Origin: Quercus robur | Taxonomy: Eukaryota; Streptophyta; Magnoliopsida; Fagales; Fagaceae | Direction: 5' to 3' | NCBI RefSeq assembly: GCF_932294415.1 | Contig: NC_065535.1 | Span: 67,229,862-67,293,861, forward strand | DNA: 64,000 nucleotides | Part shown: one piece after another, positions 55,751 to 64,000 of the stretch | Layout: the number at the start of each line of letters is the position of its first letter | How positions within the stretch are numbered: position 1 is the stretch's first letter | Notes under the pieces: model-generated | What the model was told of the DNA's origin: nothing | What the model saw: the letters and a program-made list of their open reading frames with translations, nothing else | The model's database searches: none | Program-made: the position numbers and the translations under genes

Positions 55751-56321
55751 CAAGGAGTTAATTTTGATGATTCATTATATATTTTTTAGCAAAAAAATTA
55801 AAAGCGCACATAAGCGTGCTTTACTTTCCACTTTCACTTGCATCAAAGTTTTGATGATTAGCTAATTATTTTAACAAAGTGGGAAGAGTTGATCTTTCTT
55901 CCAAAATTGATGATTTAGTAATGCCTTAATACTTTGTGGTGGAAATTGTGTGTGTGTCTATATATATATATATATATAGTGATGCCCCAATTTGATTGAT
56001 TGTGTGTGTTGTGTGGGTGTGTGATGAGTCTCACATCGGGTATATAATGGGTAGATTTGGGCTTTATTAACAACTACAATGAGTCTTAATTGTGACTAAT
56101 CATTTTGAGGTATAGTATAGATGTGCAAAATTCTTTACATTAAATGTTCCTTTGTTTTGGCAGTCTTACATTGAATCTTGAGATTAGTTGAACCCCACAA
56201 ATTGGAATAGATTGCGTTAATTTAATTTGCAATTTACATTTCATATTACCAATTTTACCATCATACTGCTCTATTTTTGTCTAGCTTTCGTGATGATTAT
56301 TACTTTTTTGTTCGTTTATAG
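55751..56321. other. Flank between gypsy element and SHH-like fragment
   Basis: AT-rich sequence with (TA)n near 55962-55979 and 'GAGTCTCACATCGGGTATA' near 56026, a phrase common in plant LTR/TRIM termini. I find no exon 1 of the SHH-like gene here. Confidence 0.35.
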
Positions 56322-56798
56322 ATTAAAGAAATGGAGAAGATAATTAAGGAGATAGGGGAAGAATCAATTGGCCAGGTGTTTTTCCGAGATATTGCAACCA
56401 ATTTTAGGTGAACTTCCATTTCACTCATATCTTAACTATAGCGTACTTCAATGAAACTGTTTCTTCTTGAAGTGATAAGCACATAATGTGCTTCATTATA
56501 ATAGGGTTTAACTAATCCTCATATCATATATCTTGTTCTTGGCATGCTTTATCATTGCAGTCGCGCAGCTAGTCGTGCTGGAAAATTTGCCATAACATGG
56601 GAGTAGGTTTTTCATTCTAACTTTTAAAACTCTTATCTTGTTCTCATTGTGTTATAGGTGCAAAGTTGGTTCCAAAATAGACCAGAACAGTTGCAAGATA
56701 AAGTTACTCCCTCATCTGGTGCCCTGAAATTATTTGATGATCTTTCAAATGCACCTATTTCAAGCAAAGCCCCTCAAAGCTCTTTAAATCCTAAGTCT
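56322..56798 (+). pseudogene. SHH-type (SAWADEE homeodomain homolog) gene fragment
   Basis: SHH1/SHH2 read H3K9 methylation in RNA-directed DNA methylation. Three consecutive exon-like pieces encode the homeodomain-like region: 56322-56407 ('EMEKIIKEIGEESIGQVFFR', 'DIATNF'), 56561-56603 ('SRAASRAGKFAITWE') and 56658 onward ('VQSWFQNRPEQLQDKVTPSS', 'GALKLFDDLSNAPISS'). The WFQNR core is kept. Defects: the donor after 'TWE' reads GAG|TAGG and no longer allows in-frame splicing, and the codon before 'VQSWF' is TAG. Exon 1 and the whole SAWADEE domain are missing. It is therefore a partial duplicate. Which SHH paralog it came from cannot be told here. Confidence 0.75.
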
Positions 56799-57993
56799 TT
56801 TATATTTTTTCAGCATGGGTGCAAACTGCAAACAAGATAGTCATGATTAATATTATGTTCAATACTTGTTCCATGGGTTTTAAATTCGCTGCTTCAAATT
56901 GTGATTGCATACAGATAAATTATTTATATAAAAAAAATTGTTTAATTTATCACAAATTTATATTTTGGTTTTTTTACTGCAATATCAACAAAAAATATCT
57001 CTCCCTTTTCAGCAAAAATTGATACTTTGTTGTCAAAATACATTGTTGGTCCAAGATCTCTAATTTTTTGCTTGTGAGAGATCTTAGTCCCTAAATTTTA
57101 AAGTGATCAATTTAAATCCCTAACAAACTTTTAGTGATTGCTTTAGTTTATAAGGAGTGATGATGTGTCAATTTTTAGTTTGGCTATGTCATCTATGGGA
57201 CTAAGTGATCATTTAAAACTTCAGGGACTGAATTGGTCTAAACTTTAGGGACCAGCAGTATTATTAAGCCATTATTTATGTTGACATATCACTAAATTCA
57301 TTACTAAGAGAAGAAGACAAGAAAATCACAATACAAAATATTTCAATCTAATGAATCTCCTAATGTGGATTCATTTGCTTAAAACTCATCAAAATCCTTG
57401 ATAGTATGATGGTCCAGGCTTGGCATATAAAGCTTGGTCTGGTTAGGGTTCAATTTTTCAATAGTGCACATTCCTTAATCAATAGATTGTGAGTTAAGAA
57501 ATTTGTGCTAATGCATGGTTGCACACAATTGCCTGTTGCTTCAACAACCTAAAGTGGATACCTTATTAGCACGTTGGCCTCAACGTAAGAACTATTGCTC
57601 AGCTTATGGTGCTCAAAAGTTTACTATTGGCTCTGTTCTTAGATTTTGCTTTCTTTTCTTCTTTTTTTTTTTTTTTTTTTTGAGTTAAATTAGCTTACTT
57701 GTGTACAGTTTTTGAAGACTTACTTTTTCTAGGCATAAGGATACTTTTACCCACTTTCAACAAATCAGCAAATTAGTAAATGAGCCAAATTAATGGTGTT
57801 CAATTCTATTATGTCAAACTTTACCTTTTTTCTAGATAGTGTTTAGCAACAATTGGATTGCAATTTATAAAGAGGAACAGTAAAATTGATAAGAGTCCTT
57901 ATAAATAGCAAACAGGAATAGGCAAAATAAATAACATATCCCTCGAAGATACGCTACCATACAATAACACAAGAAGTTCACTTTTCCGTACTC
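56799..57993. other. Intergenic DNA with dispersed repeat
   Basis: No gene is recognised. A dispersed-repeat-like segment is listed at 57045-57275, and a T run lies near 57662-57680. Confidence 0.4.
57045..57275. repeat. 'Agggacta' dispersed repeat
   Basis: Phrases such as 'TTAGTCCCTAAATTTTAAAG', 'GGGACTAAGTGATCA', 'CAGGGACTGAATTGGTC' and 'CTTTAGGGACC' occur in direct and inverted arrangement. This is a pattern widely dispersed in eudicot genomes; family and borders are unclear. Confidence 0.4.
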
Positions 57994-59298
57994 TTATTTC
58001 CTATAGATGGTGTACCAAGTTTGTACGAAGGAGAGGATAAGTAGGATGATAGCTGCCGCTGTTGACAGAATAGCCCATGGAGTGTTGAAATAATTGCGCA
58101 CAAGCATAGCACGCCATCTAGGCCACCTACGATTGTAATATTCATTCACTTCCTTGCAAAGGCTCTGGTAATAGATTTCAATGACACCTGTATTGTAGTA
58201 TAGCTTGTTGAAGAATGGGACCACATCCTCTGGATTCAACCAATTCTTAATGATCTTATTCTCACAAAGTATGTCCACGTCCTTGACAGTGTTAATGAGG
58301 TTGTCTAGGAGTATAGCATAGGAAGTGAATCTAGGTTTACAATTTGGGTAGCATTGTTCAAAGCTGATGATATTCCGAAAGAAGGATTCTGTTGTCTCCT
58401 CAATTTTTAATTGAGGGATTTCTAGGACACCATTATCAAATTTTATGTCCAAGAAACTTTTGGACTCACCCTTTCTGATGATTTTCACTCCAGCCTCTAC
58501 TAGGCTTGTAGCAGAGGGCAAGGGAGTCCACTCTATTGGATCTTCACCCGCTTCAATTGATGAAACCAACAACTTTCTAATCAAGTCAAGGATATGCTTT
58601 ATTTCTTGGATAGGAGGGTGAACAGAAGGAAGCTCTATCCCTAAATTCATATTAACAAAGACTTTGACCAGTTCAATTAGGGCAGCGTTGGCGTTGTTGT
58701 CTGTAAGATCCACGATCAAGTTAAACAAACGCTCCAGTACTATCCAAGGTACTTGGTTTTCTAGCAATATCAAGTCATGGGCTAGAAATTGCCTCATACA
58801 TGCCATGGAGAAAATTGGGTCATTATCCCCTATAAGCTCCATAAAAACCTGCTTGCAAAATAATTCAATAATGATGCAACCATCAATCACCAACATTTTT
58901 ACAAATTCATCTAGGTTGTAAACAATTGGCCCAGCATAACACTCATGAGCCTCTCTCCACATCTATGATTGAATTGATTAAATTTCTCAACATTTCCTCT
59001 GGAAAGGGTGATCAGAAATGAAGCCTTGCAAATACATACTTTTAATTTATTATGTTTCTTCGAACTTTGGATGGCCATGGTGGAAAGGCCCAATAGAAAA
59101 TGCATCAGGCACATAAGCCTTTTTATTAAGCTCTAGGAGTATGGTTGGGGTTTTGAAGATGCAACATTTAGGTGACATGAATCTATCTTGGGACATCTGA
59201 GCTTTTATAGAAGACACCAAACCTTCTATATCAATTGCAGCATTATTTGCAATTGATAATGAAAAAATTACATCATTATTTGCTTCATTCTCAGCCAT
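57994..59298 (-). pseudogene. DUF247 (UPF0481) membrane protein pseudogene
   Basis: DUF247 genes are usually single-exon and encode ~420-500-aa proteins with a C-terminal membrane helix. The N-terminal piece (59298-59050) has 'FKTPTILLELNKKAYVPDAF' and 'SIGPFHHGHPKFEET', then two adjacent TAA codons. Family-like text resumes in other frames and, from 58962, in a long frame: 'AHECYAGPIVYNLDEFVKML', 'DLILLENQVPWIVLERLFNL', 'LPSATSLVEAGVKI', 'FLDIKFDNGVLEIPQLKIEE', 'SFFRNIISFEQC', 'FTSYAILLDNLINTVKDVDI' and the terminal helix 'AILSTAAAIILLILSFVQTW'. At least one short deletion near 58955 and two stops break the N-terminal third. A truncated protein from 58962 is conceivable but would lack the N-terminus. 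Confidence 0.85.
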
Positions 59299-60172
59299 AT
59301 TTTAGGTTTCGCTTCCTGTTCCTTTTTTGCCTCCTTAAATTGCTTCTTCTGGAATGACCCAAAAATAAAATAAAATCTGTAATTTTAGGCTCAATTATTT
59401 TCAAATGGAATACTAAACAAAACTTTACTGATAAAATTATGAAGTTGTTTGAGAATTAATAGGTACTCCCATCATGATAAATGATACTCTCTTCTTACAT
59501 GATAGATCCCATCGTGAATTTAATTAATCTATCAATTATTATGTGAGAAGGAGCAAGTGCTAGTACTAAATAATTACTGGAAATTGTCAAAAAAAAAAGT
59601 GTCTAACATTGACACACAATGTTTTCTTAACTCTTGGAAGCCAATCGCATATGATCTGTCTTGCCTTTAAATATGAATGAGAGAAATTACATTCTGCTTA
59701 CAAACTCCCTTGCTTTTGAAAGTGAAAATTGCTTTGAATTTATTCTAAAATAATGGCAGTAATACTTCAAATGCAAGGCAAAACTGGTTAAAATTAAATT
59801 ATATACCAGATAAGAGTGTAACTGTTGCAGGCTTCACCACTAGTCTTATGACTACCTTTAGTGTCCTACAAAAAAGATTAGTTCATGTAGACCCATCACG
59901 AAATCTAAAGTTAAATTATGAGAAGATATTTCAGATAAGCTCTACATAATTATTAGAACCACTGGCAGAGCCACATTGAAAAGCTCTAATTTTTGCTCCA
60001 TACTTATTGAAAAACCTTTTTCACTTACTTTGGACTTTTGGAGTTGACAGCAAGAAGTCCCCTCTTCATCCTCAAAAAATTACCAGCCACGTAGTCGTAG
60101 ACATTAGGGTGTAGCAGATTGCATCTAGGCAGATAGTTAACACACTCGACCACAGGTCAGTGAGTCTACTTT
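59299..60172. other. Upstream region of the DUF247 pseudogene
   Basis: No gene. A ~220-bp segment at about 59740-59960 is repeated at 61110-61330 and listed separately. Confidence 0.4.
59740..59960. repeat. Diverged direct repeat, copy 1
   Basis: Shares 'TACCAGATAAGA', 'TTGCAGGCWTCACCACT', 'GTGTAGACCCATCAC' and 'AAAGTTAAATTATGAGAAG' in the same order and orientation with 61110-61330. Confidence 0.75.
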
Positions 60173-60545
60173 CACTACAAAACACGTGGGCTATAGCCGT
60201 GTTTTTTTTAGCCGTATTTGCAAAAACGCGACTATAGGCAGGCTATATCTGTGTTTTAAGTAAACGCTGCTTAAAATATTCACCAATAGTTGCGTGTTTA
60301 AAACGCGGCTATAGGATATGTCTATAGCTGCGTTTATAGGTGTTTATAGCTGCCTTTTTTGGTTAGGACCTATTGCCGTGTTTTAAACACGTGGCTATAG
60401 GACTAACCAAATCTTTTTTTTTTTTTTTTTTTTTAAGCTGACCTATGGCCGCGTTTGGAAAATGTGGCTTTAGCTTGCCTATAGCCGCTTTTTTTAAATG
60501 CAGCTATAAATTTAGTCTGTAGCCATGTTTATAAACCATGGCTTT
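60173..60545 (+). mobile_element. CACTA-type transposon terminus with subterminal repeats
   Basis: CACTACAAAA at 60173 is the terminus typical of CACTA (En/Spm) elements. It is followed by many degenerate subterminal repeats in both orientations built on 'AACGCGGCTATAGG' and 'CCTATAGCCGCGTTT'. No opposite CACTA end was found, so it is a truncated or very small remnant. It ends near an A run at about 60560. Confidence 0.6.
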
Positions 60546-60559
60546 AGATATTATTTGTT

Positions 60560-61109
60560 CAAAAAAAAAAAAAAAAACTTCAAAAATATTGTTACATTAG
60601 TTGTTGCTAAAGCAGAGTGTATACCACATAATACAATATTAGAAAGTACGGACACTTTGTTTAGAGTGTTGTATACGTGTCATATCTGTGTTGTACCAGT
60701 GTCATATCGATGTCGTGCTAGTCTTTTTATGTTAAAATTTTTTAGAAATTGCTCCTATCGCCATGTCATAACCATACCAGTACACGTAGCTGTGTTTGTG
60801 ACCGTACTTAGACTATATATATTGTTAGATATCATAATAAAATTTTTCATTGTAAAATTGATTGTTTCTATATCATTTGAAACTGGAAGCATCCTAATTC
60901 CATGACCCAATGTTTGTTTTTCAGTTAATGTGTTTTTGGAAGAATTTGCATTTTGATGATTATCTTCCTTGCCTTTGAAAGCACAAAATTTATTGTTATT
61001 ATTATTATTATTATAACATGGAGAGAAGATTTGAACTATAAACATTGCCGTTGTAAGTACTAAGAAAGTAAAAAGTGTCAATTGAGCTCTAAGGCTCTTT
61101 GCATAAAAT
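60560..61109. other. Intergenic DNA, no recognised gene
   Basis: AT-rich, with an (ATT)n run near 60992-61012. I see nothing else. Confidence 0.4.
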
Positions 61110-61330
61110 ACTTCAAATTAATGCAAGCAAACCAAGGCAAAAATACTTAAGCACTAAATTACATACCAGATAAGAACGAAACTACTTGCAGGCATCACCA
61201 CTCTTATTAATTCCTTTTGTATCCTGCAAGAGAAGTTCGTGTAGACCCATCACAAAAACTAAAGTTAAATTATGAGAAGATATTGCAGAACACATGAGCT
61301 CTGCATAAGAAACCTATTGTTTAATTTAAA
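61110..61330. repeat. Diverged direct repeat, copy 2
   Basis: Second copy of the 59740-59960 segment. Spacing between copies is about 1.37 kb and includes the CACTA remnant. It suggests an old tandem duplication of the DUF247 upstream region. Confidence 0.75.
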
Positions 61331-61788
61331 AAATAATAATAATAAAAAAGGGAAACTCATACTAAACATGGCAATTCTTTCTTGAGCAATTTCTTTAGAA
61401 GAAGTTCACTGCCCTACCCGTAAAAAATGCCACTATTTATAGGGTGCTAAAAGAATCAGAAACAACCAGCACCAAGCAATTGCCTTAACTCTTAAACTCT
61501 TACGTGACAATCAAATGCCTTTACTTTATACATTGTAACTTGTACATAGCTCTAGAGTGTGTATTTCATTCGAAGTTCAGAACACTACCTTTTCTATTTG
61601 ATAAGCGCATTTCGAATGATTTTTTTTTAAAGTGCCACCTAAATCTACAAAGCAAATAATAAAGGCTCGTGGGGGATTAATTAGCGGTTTTGATATTATT
61701 ACAATACTAATATGATTTAATTTTTGTATTAAATAAATAAAAAGAAACTTGAACATAATTTTTGTTGTTGTTATTGTCTTTCTTCCAA

Positions 61789-61792
<4 letters not shown>

Positions 61793-61850
<58 letters not shown>
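61793..61850. repeat. Compound (CT)n(AT)n microsatellite
   Basis: A CT run passes directly into an AT run without interruption. Confidence 0.95.
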
Positions 61851-61852
<2 letters not shown>

Positions 61853-61859
61853 GTAGCCA

Positions 61860-62100
61860 AAGCTCAGAGAAAATCTAATTAGATTTTAATTGGATTCTCA
61901 AATTTGCGCCACTTGTCCCATTTAATTTTTAATTTTGTGCCAAGTGAATTATTAAGTGTAAAGAAGAGTCCAAATACAATTAGATTCTAAATTAGATTTC
62001 AATTAGAATCCAATTTTCCACCACATGTCCATCTAAGTTTTTAATTTTTGTGGTAAGTGAATTATTGGGTGTAAAAACTAAAGAGTCTAAAACTAATTAA
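61860..62100. repeat. Two-copy tandem repeat (~125 bp)
   Basis: 'TCTAATTAGATTTTAATTGG' then 'CCACTTGTCCCATTTAATTT', 'AAGTGAATTATTAAGTGTAA' recur as 'TCTAAATTAGATTTCAATTA', 'CCACATGTCCATCTAAGTTT', 'AAGTGAATTATTGGGTGTAA'. The pattern is common in eudicot intergenic DNA, perhaps Helitron-related; that is a guess. Confidence 0.65.
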
Positions 62101-62107
62101 CTTCTAA

Positions 62108-62145
<38 letters not shown>

Positions 62146-62519
62146 GAGAGCACATTATATATTTTTGAAATGTATGGTTTAAAAAAAAGTGTAAGTTAAT
62201 ACCATGTATAATTTGAACATCTTCTAAATATATATATATATATATATATATAATTTGAACCGTATAATTGTAATTATTTTTAATTGTACCCGTACATATA
62301 CATGAGACTACACATTAGTAAGAGAATAAAGAAATAGAACCATTCAAAAATATATTTTGGATAATACATAAATCCTTGGATCTATAATATGATAATTAAT
62401 TAAAATTTTCTTTAGTCTAACATTTCACTATATATAAATTAAAAAAAAAAAGATGCCATAATTTAAAGATCGCCCTAGGATGCACTTCTTGTATGTAAAA
62501 TATGAAATAAAGTTAACTT

Positions 62520-63230
62520 ATCTGATGATGCGTAAATCATCAGTCCTGTTGGTTCGTCCAAATAGAGATGAATCCTTGTCACTATTCCTGCAACCCTAGG
62601 ACAAAGTCTCTCCTAAGGTGGTCACTGGTGTAATGCCTGCCATAACGTCTCTGATGCCAAAGTTAGTGTATGGAAGCTTTTTGAGTGTAATAAGAAAGTT
62701 CTGAATATCAGAGTATTTTTGGGTGAATCTATGTACCTTGTTTGTCTCTGATGAGCGTGTATATATAGCTTCATAGTTTCTAGCCGTTGGAGCCTTAATT
62801 GTGGCTTTAGTGCTCTTTCTGTAACGCCTCAGGGCTCATGAATGTAGGTTTTGATGAGGCTCCAATAGTCTGCCAACTAACTGGTAACTATCCGAGGCAT
62901 TGAATTCTCTTGTTAATGACTCGCTTGCGTTTGTCTGTGTCGTGCCAAGGTGGACGAGTATATTTGATGAGGTCGTCCAAGGGAAGTGAGTTCGTTAGTC
63001 CCATCAGCTGCTCCCCAGGTTCTGTGGTCGTCGTGGTGTGTCATGACGACCACCAGAAGATGAAAGGCTTTCTGTCCAAACATGGCTCTTGGGGTTTTGT
63101 TCCACATTTAATGCATAGTGGCGGCGCCACACACGTCGTGGCCACATGGCATGTTCTGACCGGTGGAGTTAATGCTCCATTTGTGTGACTCTTGGGTTTC
63201 TCGTTGAATTTCAGTTTTTTGTGCCTTAGT
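62520..63230 (-). mobile_element. Probable LTR of a second gypsy element
   Basis: A GC-richer block that starts near TGATGATGCG (62522) and precedes a plus-strand Transposase_28-like ORF, the same layout as the LTR/antisense-gene pair at 42-43 kb. No second LTR can be seen because the window ends; boundaries are approximate. Confidence 0.4.
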
Positions 63231-63711
63231 TTTTAAACTTCCTTTCTTTCCTCTTTCCCCTTCACTTTTTCCAACTCTTTCTCAATCATTGCTCTGTGTT
63301 TCTTCTTCTCCAATCTATTCTTGCAATTTTCTCCGAGCTTTTACATTCTGTGGTTGCTTCCTTTGAGGTATGTCTCTATTTTCCTTTTTTCTTTGCTTTT
63401 TTATGGCATAGATAGATTGTGTTTGGTTTCTGATTTCTTTTCTGTTTTGGGGCTTTTAGGATCATCCTCTCCCTCCTTTTGTTTTCTAGGTTTCCATGGT
63501 TAGTAGCTCTGAGGTTAGGATAGTTTGCCCCTCAATTTCATTCTTTTTTGCGCATTTAGGGGCTTCTTTAGGTGTTTCCCGTACTTTTTTCCCTTTAGTT
63601 GAAAGCTTTGTTTTTTAGGGTAGTAGTTTGAGCATTGCATTGGGTGATTTGCTCCCTTTGCTTTGTCAGTCAATTGATTGGTTCGAAGGTTTAGTGAGTG
63701 AGCGAGGAGCA

Positions 63712-64000
63712 ATGTCTGAGGTGAGATCGAGTGAGCTTAAGACGAGGTTGTTGTGTAGCAATGATCCTGTGGAGGTGGAGGAGGACACCGTAGTTTCTGT
63801 CCCTCGGGAGGTTAGGGCTTTCCATGCCCCTGGGGAGGTGTGTAATCTGGATGATGAAACAATCTCCAGGTTCAGGGTAGGTTCCAATTTCCTGATAGGG
63901 TTAGGATTCGTCTTCCTCGATAGGAGGAACGGGCTTGTCATTTTTCGCTTGGGGAGGTGTGCTTCTACGAGGTTGCTTTCCTGTCCAGGCTTAGATTCCC
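63712..64000 (+). pseudogene. Transposase_28-like ('putative gypsy type') ORF, cut by window end
   Basis: From the ATG at 63712 the sequence gives 'MSEVRSSELKTRLLCSNDPV', 'VSVPREVRAFHAPGEVC' and, after a frame change near 63880-63930, 'GEVCFYEVAFLSRLRFP' in a shifted frame. This is the N-terminal signature of PF04195-type proteins carried by plant gypsy elements. The frame change suggests a broken copy. The rest lies outside the window. A splice-donor-like GAG|GTATGT near 63366 may mark a leader exon. Confidence 0.55.

Larger units (their letters stand above)
61331..62519. other. Microsatellite-rich intergenic DNA
   Basis: Holds (CT)n(AT)n at about 61793-61850, (AT)n at about 62111-62142 and 62230-62252, and a two-copy ~125-bp repeat at 61860-62100. 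No gene is seen. Confidence 0.5.

Noticed and set aside
1-64000. Canonical tRNA, rRNA or snRNA genes.
   Set aside because: None was recognised by eye; only B-box-like motifs in SINE-like repeats. A tRNAscan run would settle this.

Overview
The window looks like plant nuclear DNA, most probably from a woody eudicot. The genes are AT-rich with many GT/AG introns, the proteins belong to plant-specific families (LysM receptor kinase LYK2, CML calcium sensor, DUF247, SAWADEE-homeodomain), and about half of the window is transposable-element DNA (L1 and RTE LINEs, SINE-like pieces, MITEs, a solo LTR, Ty3/gypsy elements carrying antisense ORFs). The exact genus cannot be shown from the sequence alone; a Fagales-like tree is only a guess.

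Layout. 1-3.1 kb: AT-rich intergenic DNA with a possible 5'-UTR exon. 3.15-5.83 kb: the 5' two-thirds of an RRP36 (rRNA biogenesis) gene that kept its introns but has a frameshift and a stop and no 3' end; it runs into a minus-strand L1-type LINE (about 5.9-10.9 kb). 11.5-12.8 kb: a MITE-like element split by a 729-bp solo LTR with a clean 5-bp target duplication. 13.55-17.86 kb: an intact cytosolic ribulose-5-phosphate 3-epimerase gene of eight exons, one only 5 nt long, with several small transposons in its introns. 22.55-24.60 kb: an intact single-exon LYK2-type LysM receptor pseudokinase. 25-29.8 kb: MITEs, a mobile element with a GC-rich minisatellite core, and LTR-like debris. 29.83-33.19 kb: a tandem satellite of ten ~335-bp monomers arranged as two copies of a five-monomer higher-order repeat; every monomer has a perfect four-box heat-shock element. 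33.35-33.78 kb: an intact CML calcium sensor on the minus strand. 37.98-38.66 kb: a TIR element with very long arms and a 102-bp internal repeat. 40.87-55.75 kb: a decayed Ty3/gypsy (Tat-like) retrotransposon on the minus strand with gag, protease, RT-RNase H, a second RNase H and integrase, plus an intron-containing plant mobile domain (PMD) gene on the opposite strand. 56.3-56.8 kb: a broken SHH-type homeodomain gene fragment. 58.0-59.3 kb: a DUF247 pseudogene. 60.2 kb: a CACTA terminus. 62.5-64 kb: a probable LTR followed by a truncated plus-strand Transposase_28-like ORF, i.e. the edge of another gypsy element.

Three host genes look functional: RPE (pentose phosphate pathway, cytosol), LYK2 (plasma membrane, chitin/microbe perception family) and the CML (calcium signalling). 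They are not an operon or a pathway; they are neighbours in a repeat-rich region. The most unusual items are the antisense, intron-bearing PMD gene inside the gypsy element, the higher-order satellite with heat-shock elements directly downstream of the CML gene, the 5-nt microexon, and an AACGC-CTATAGG core motif shared by two unrelated-looking DNA transposons.
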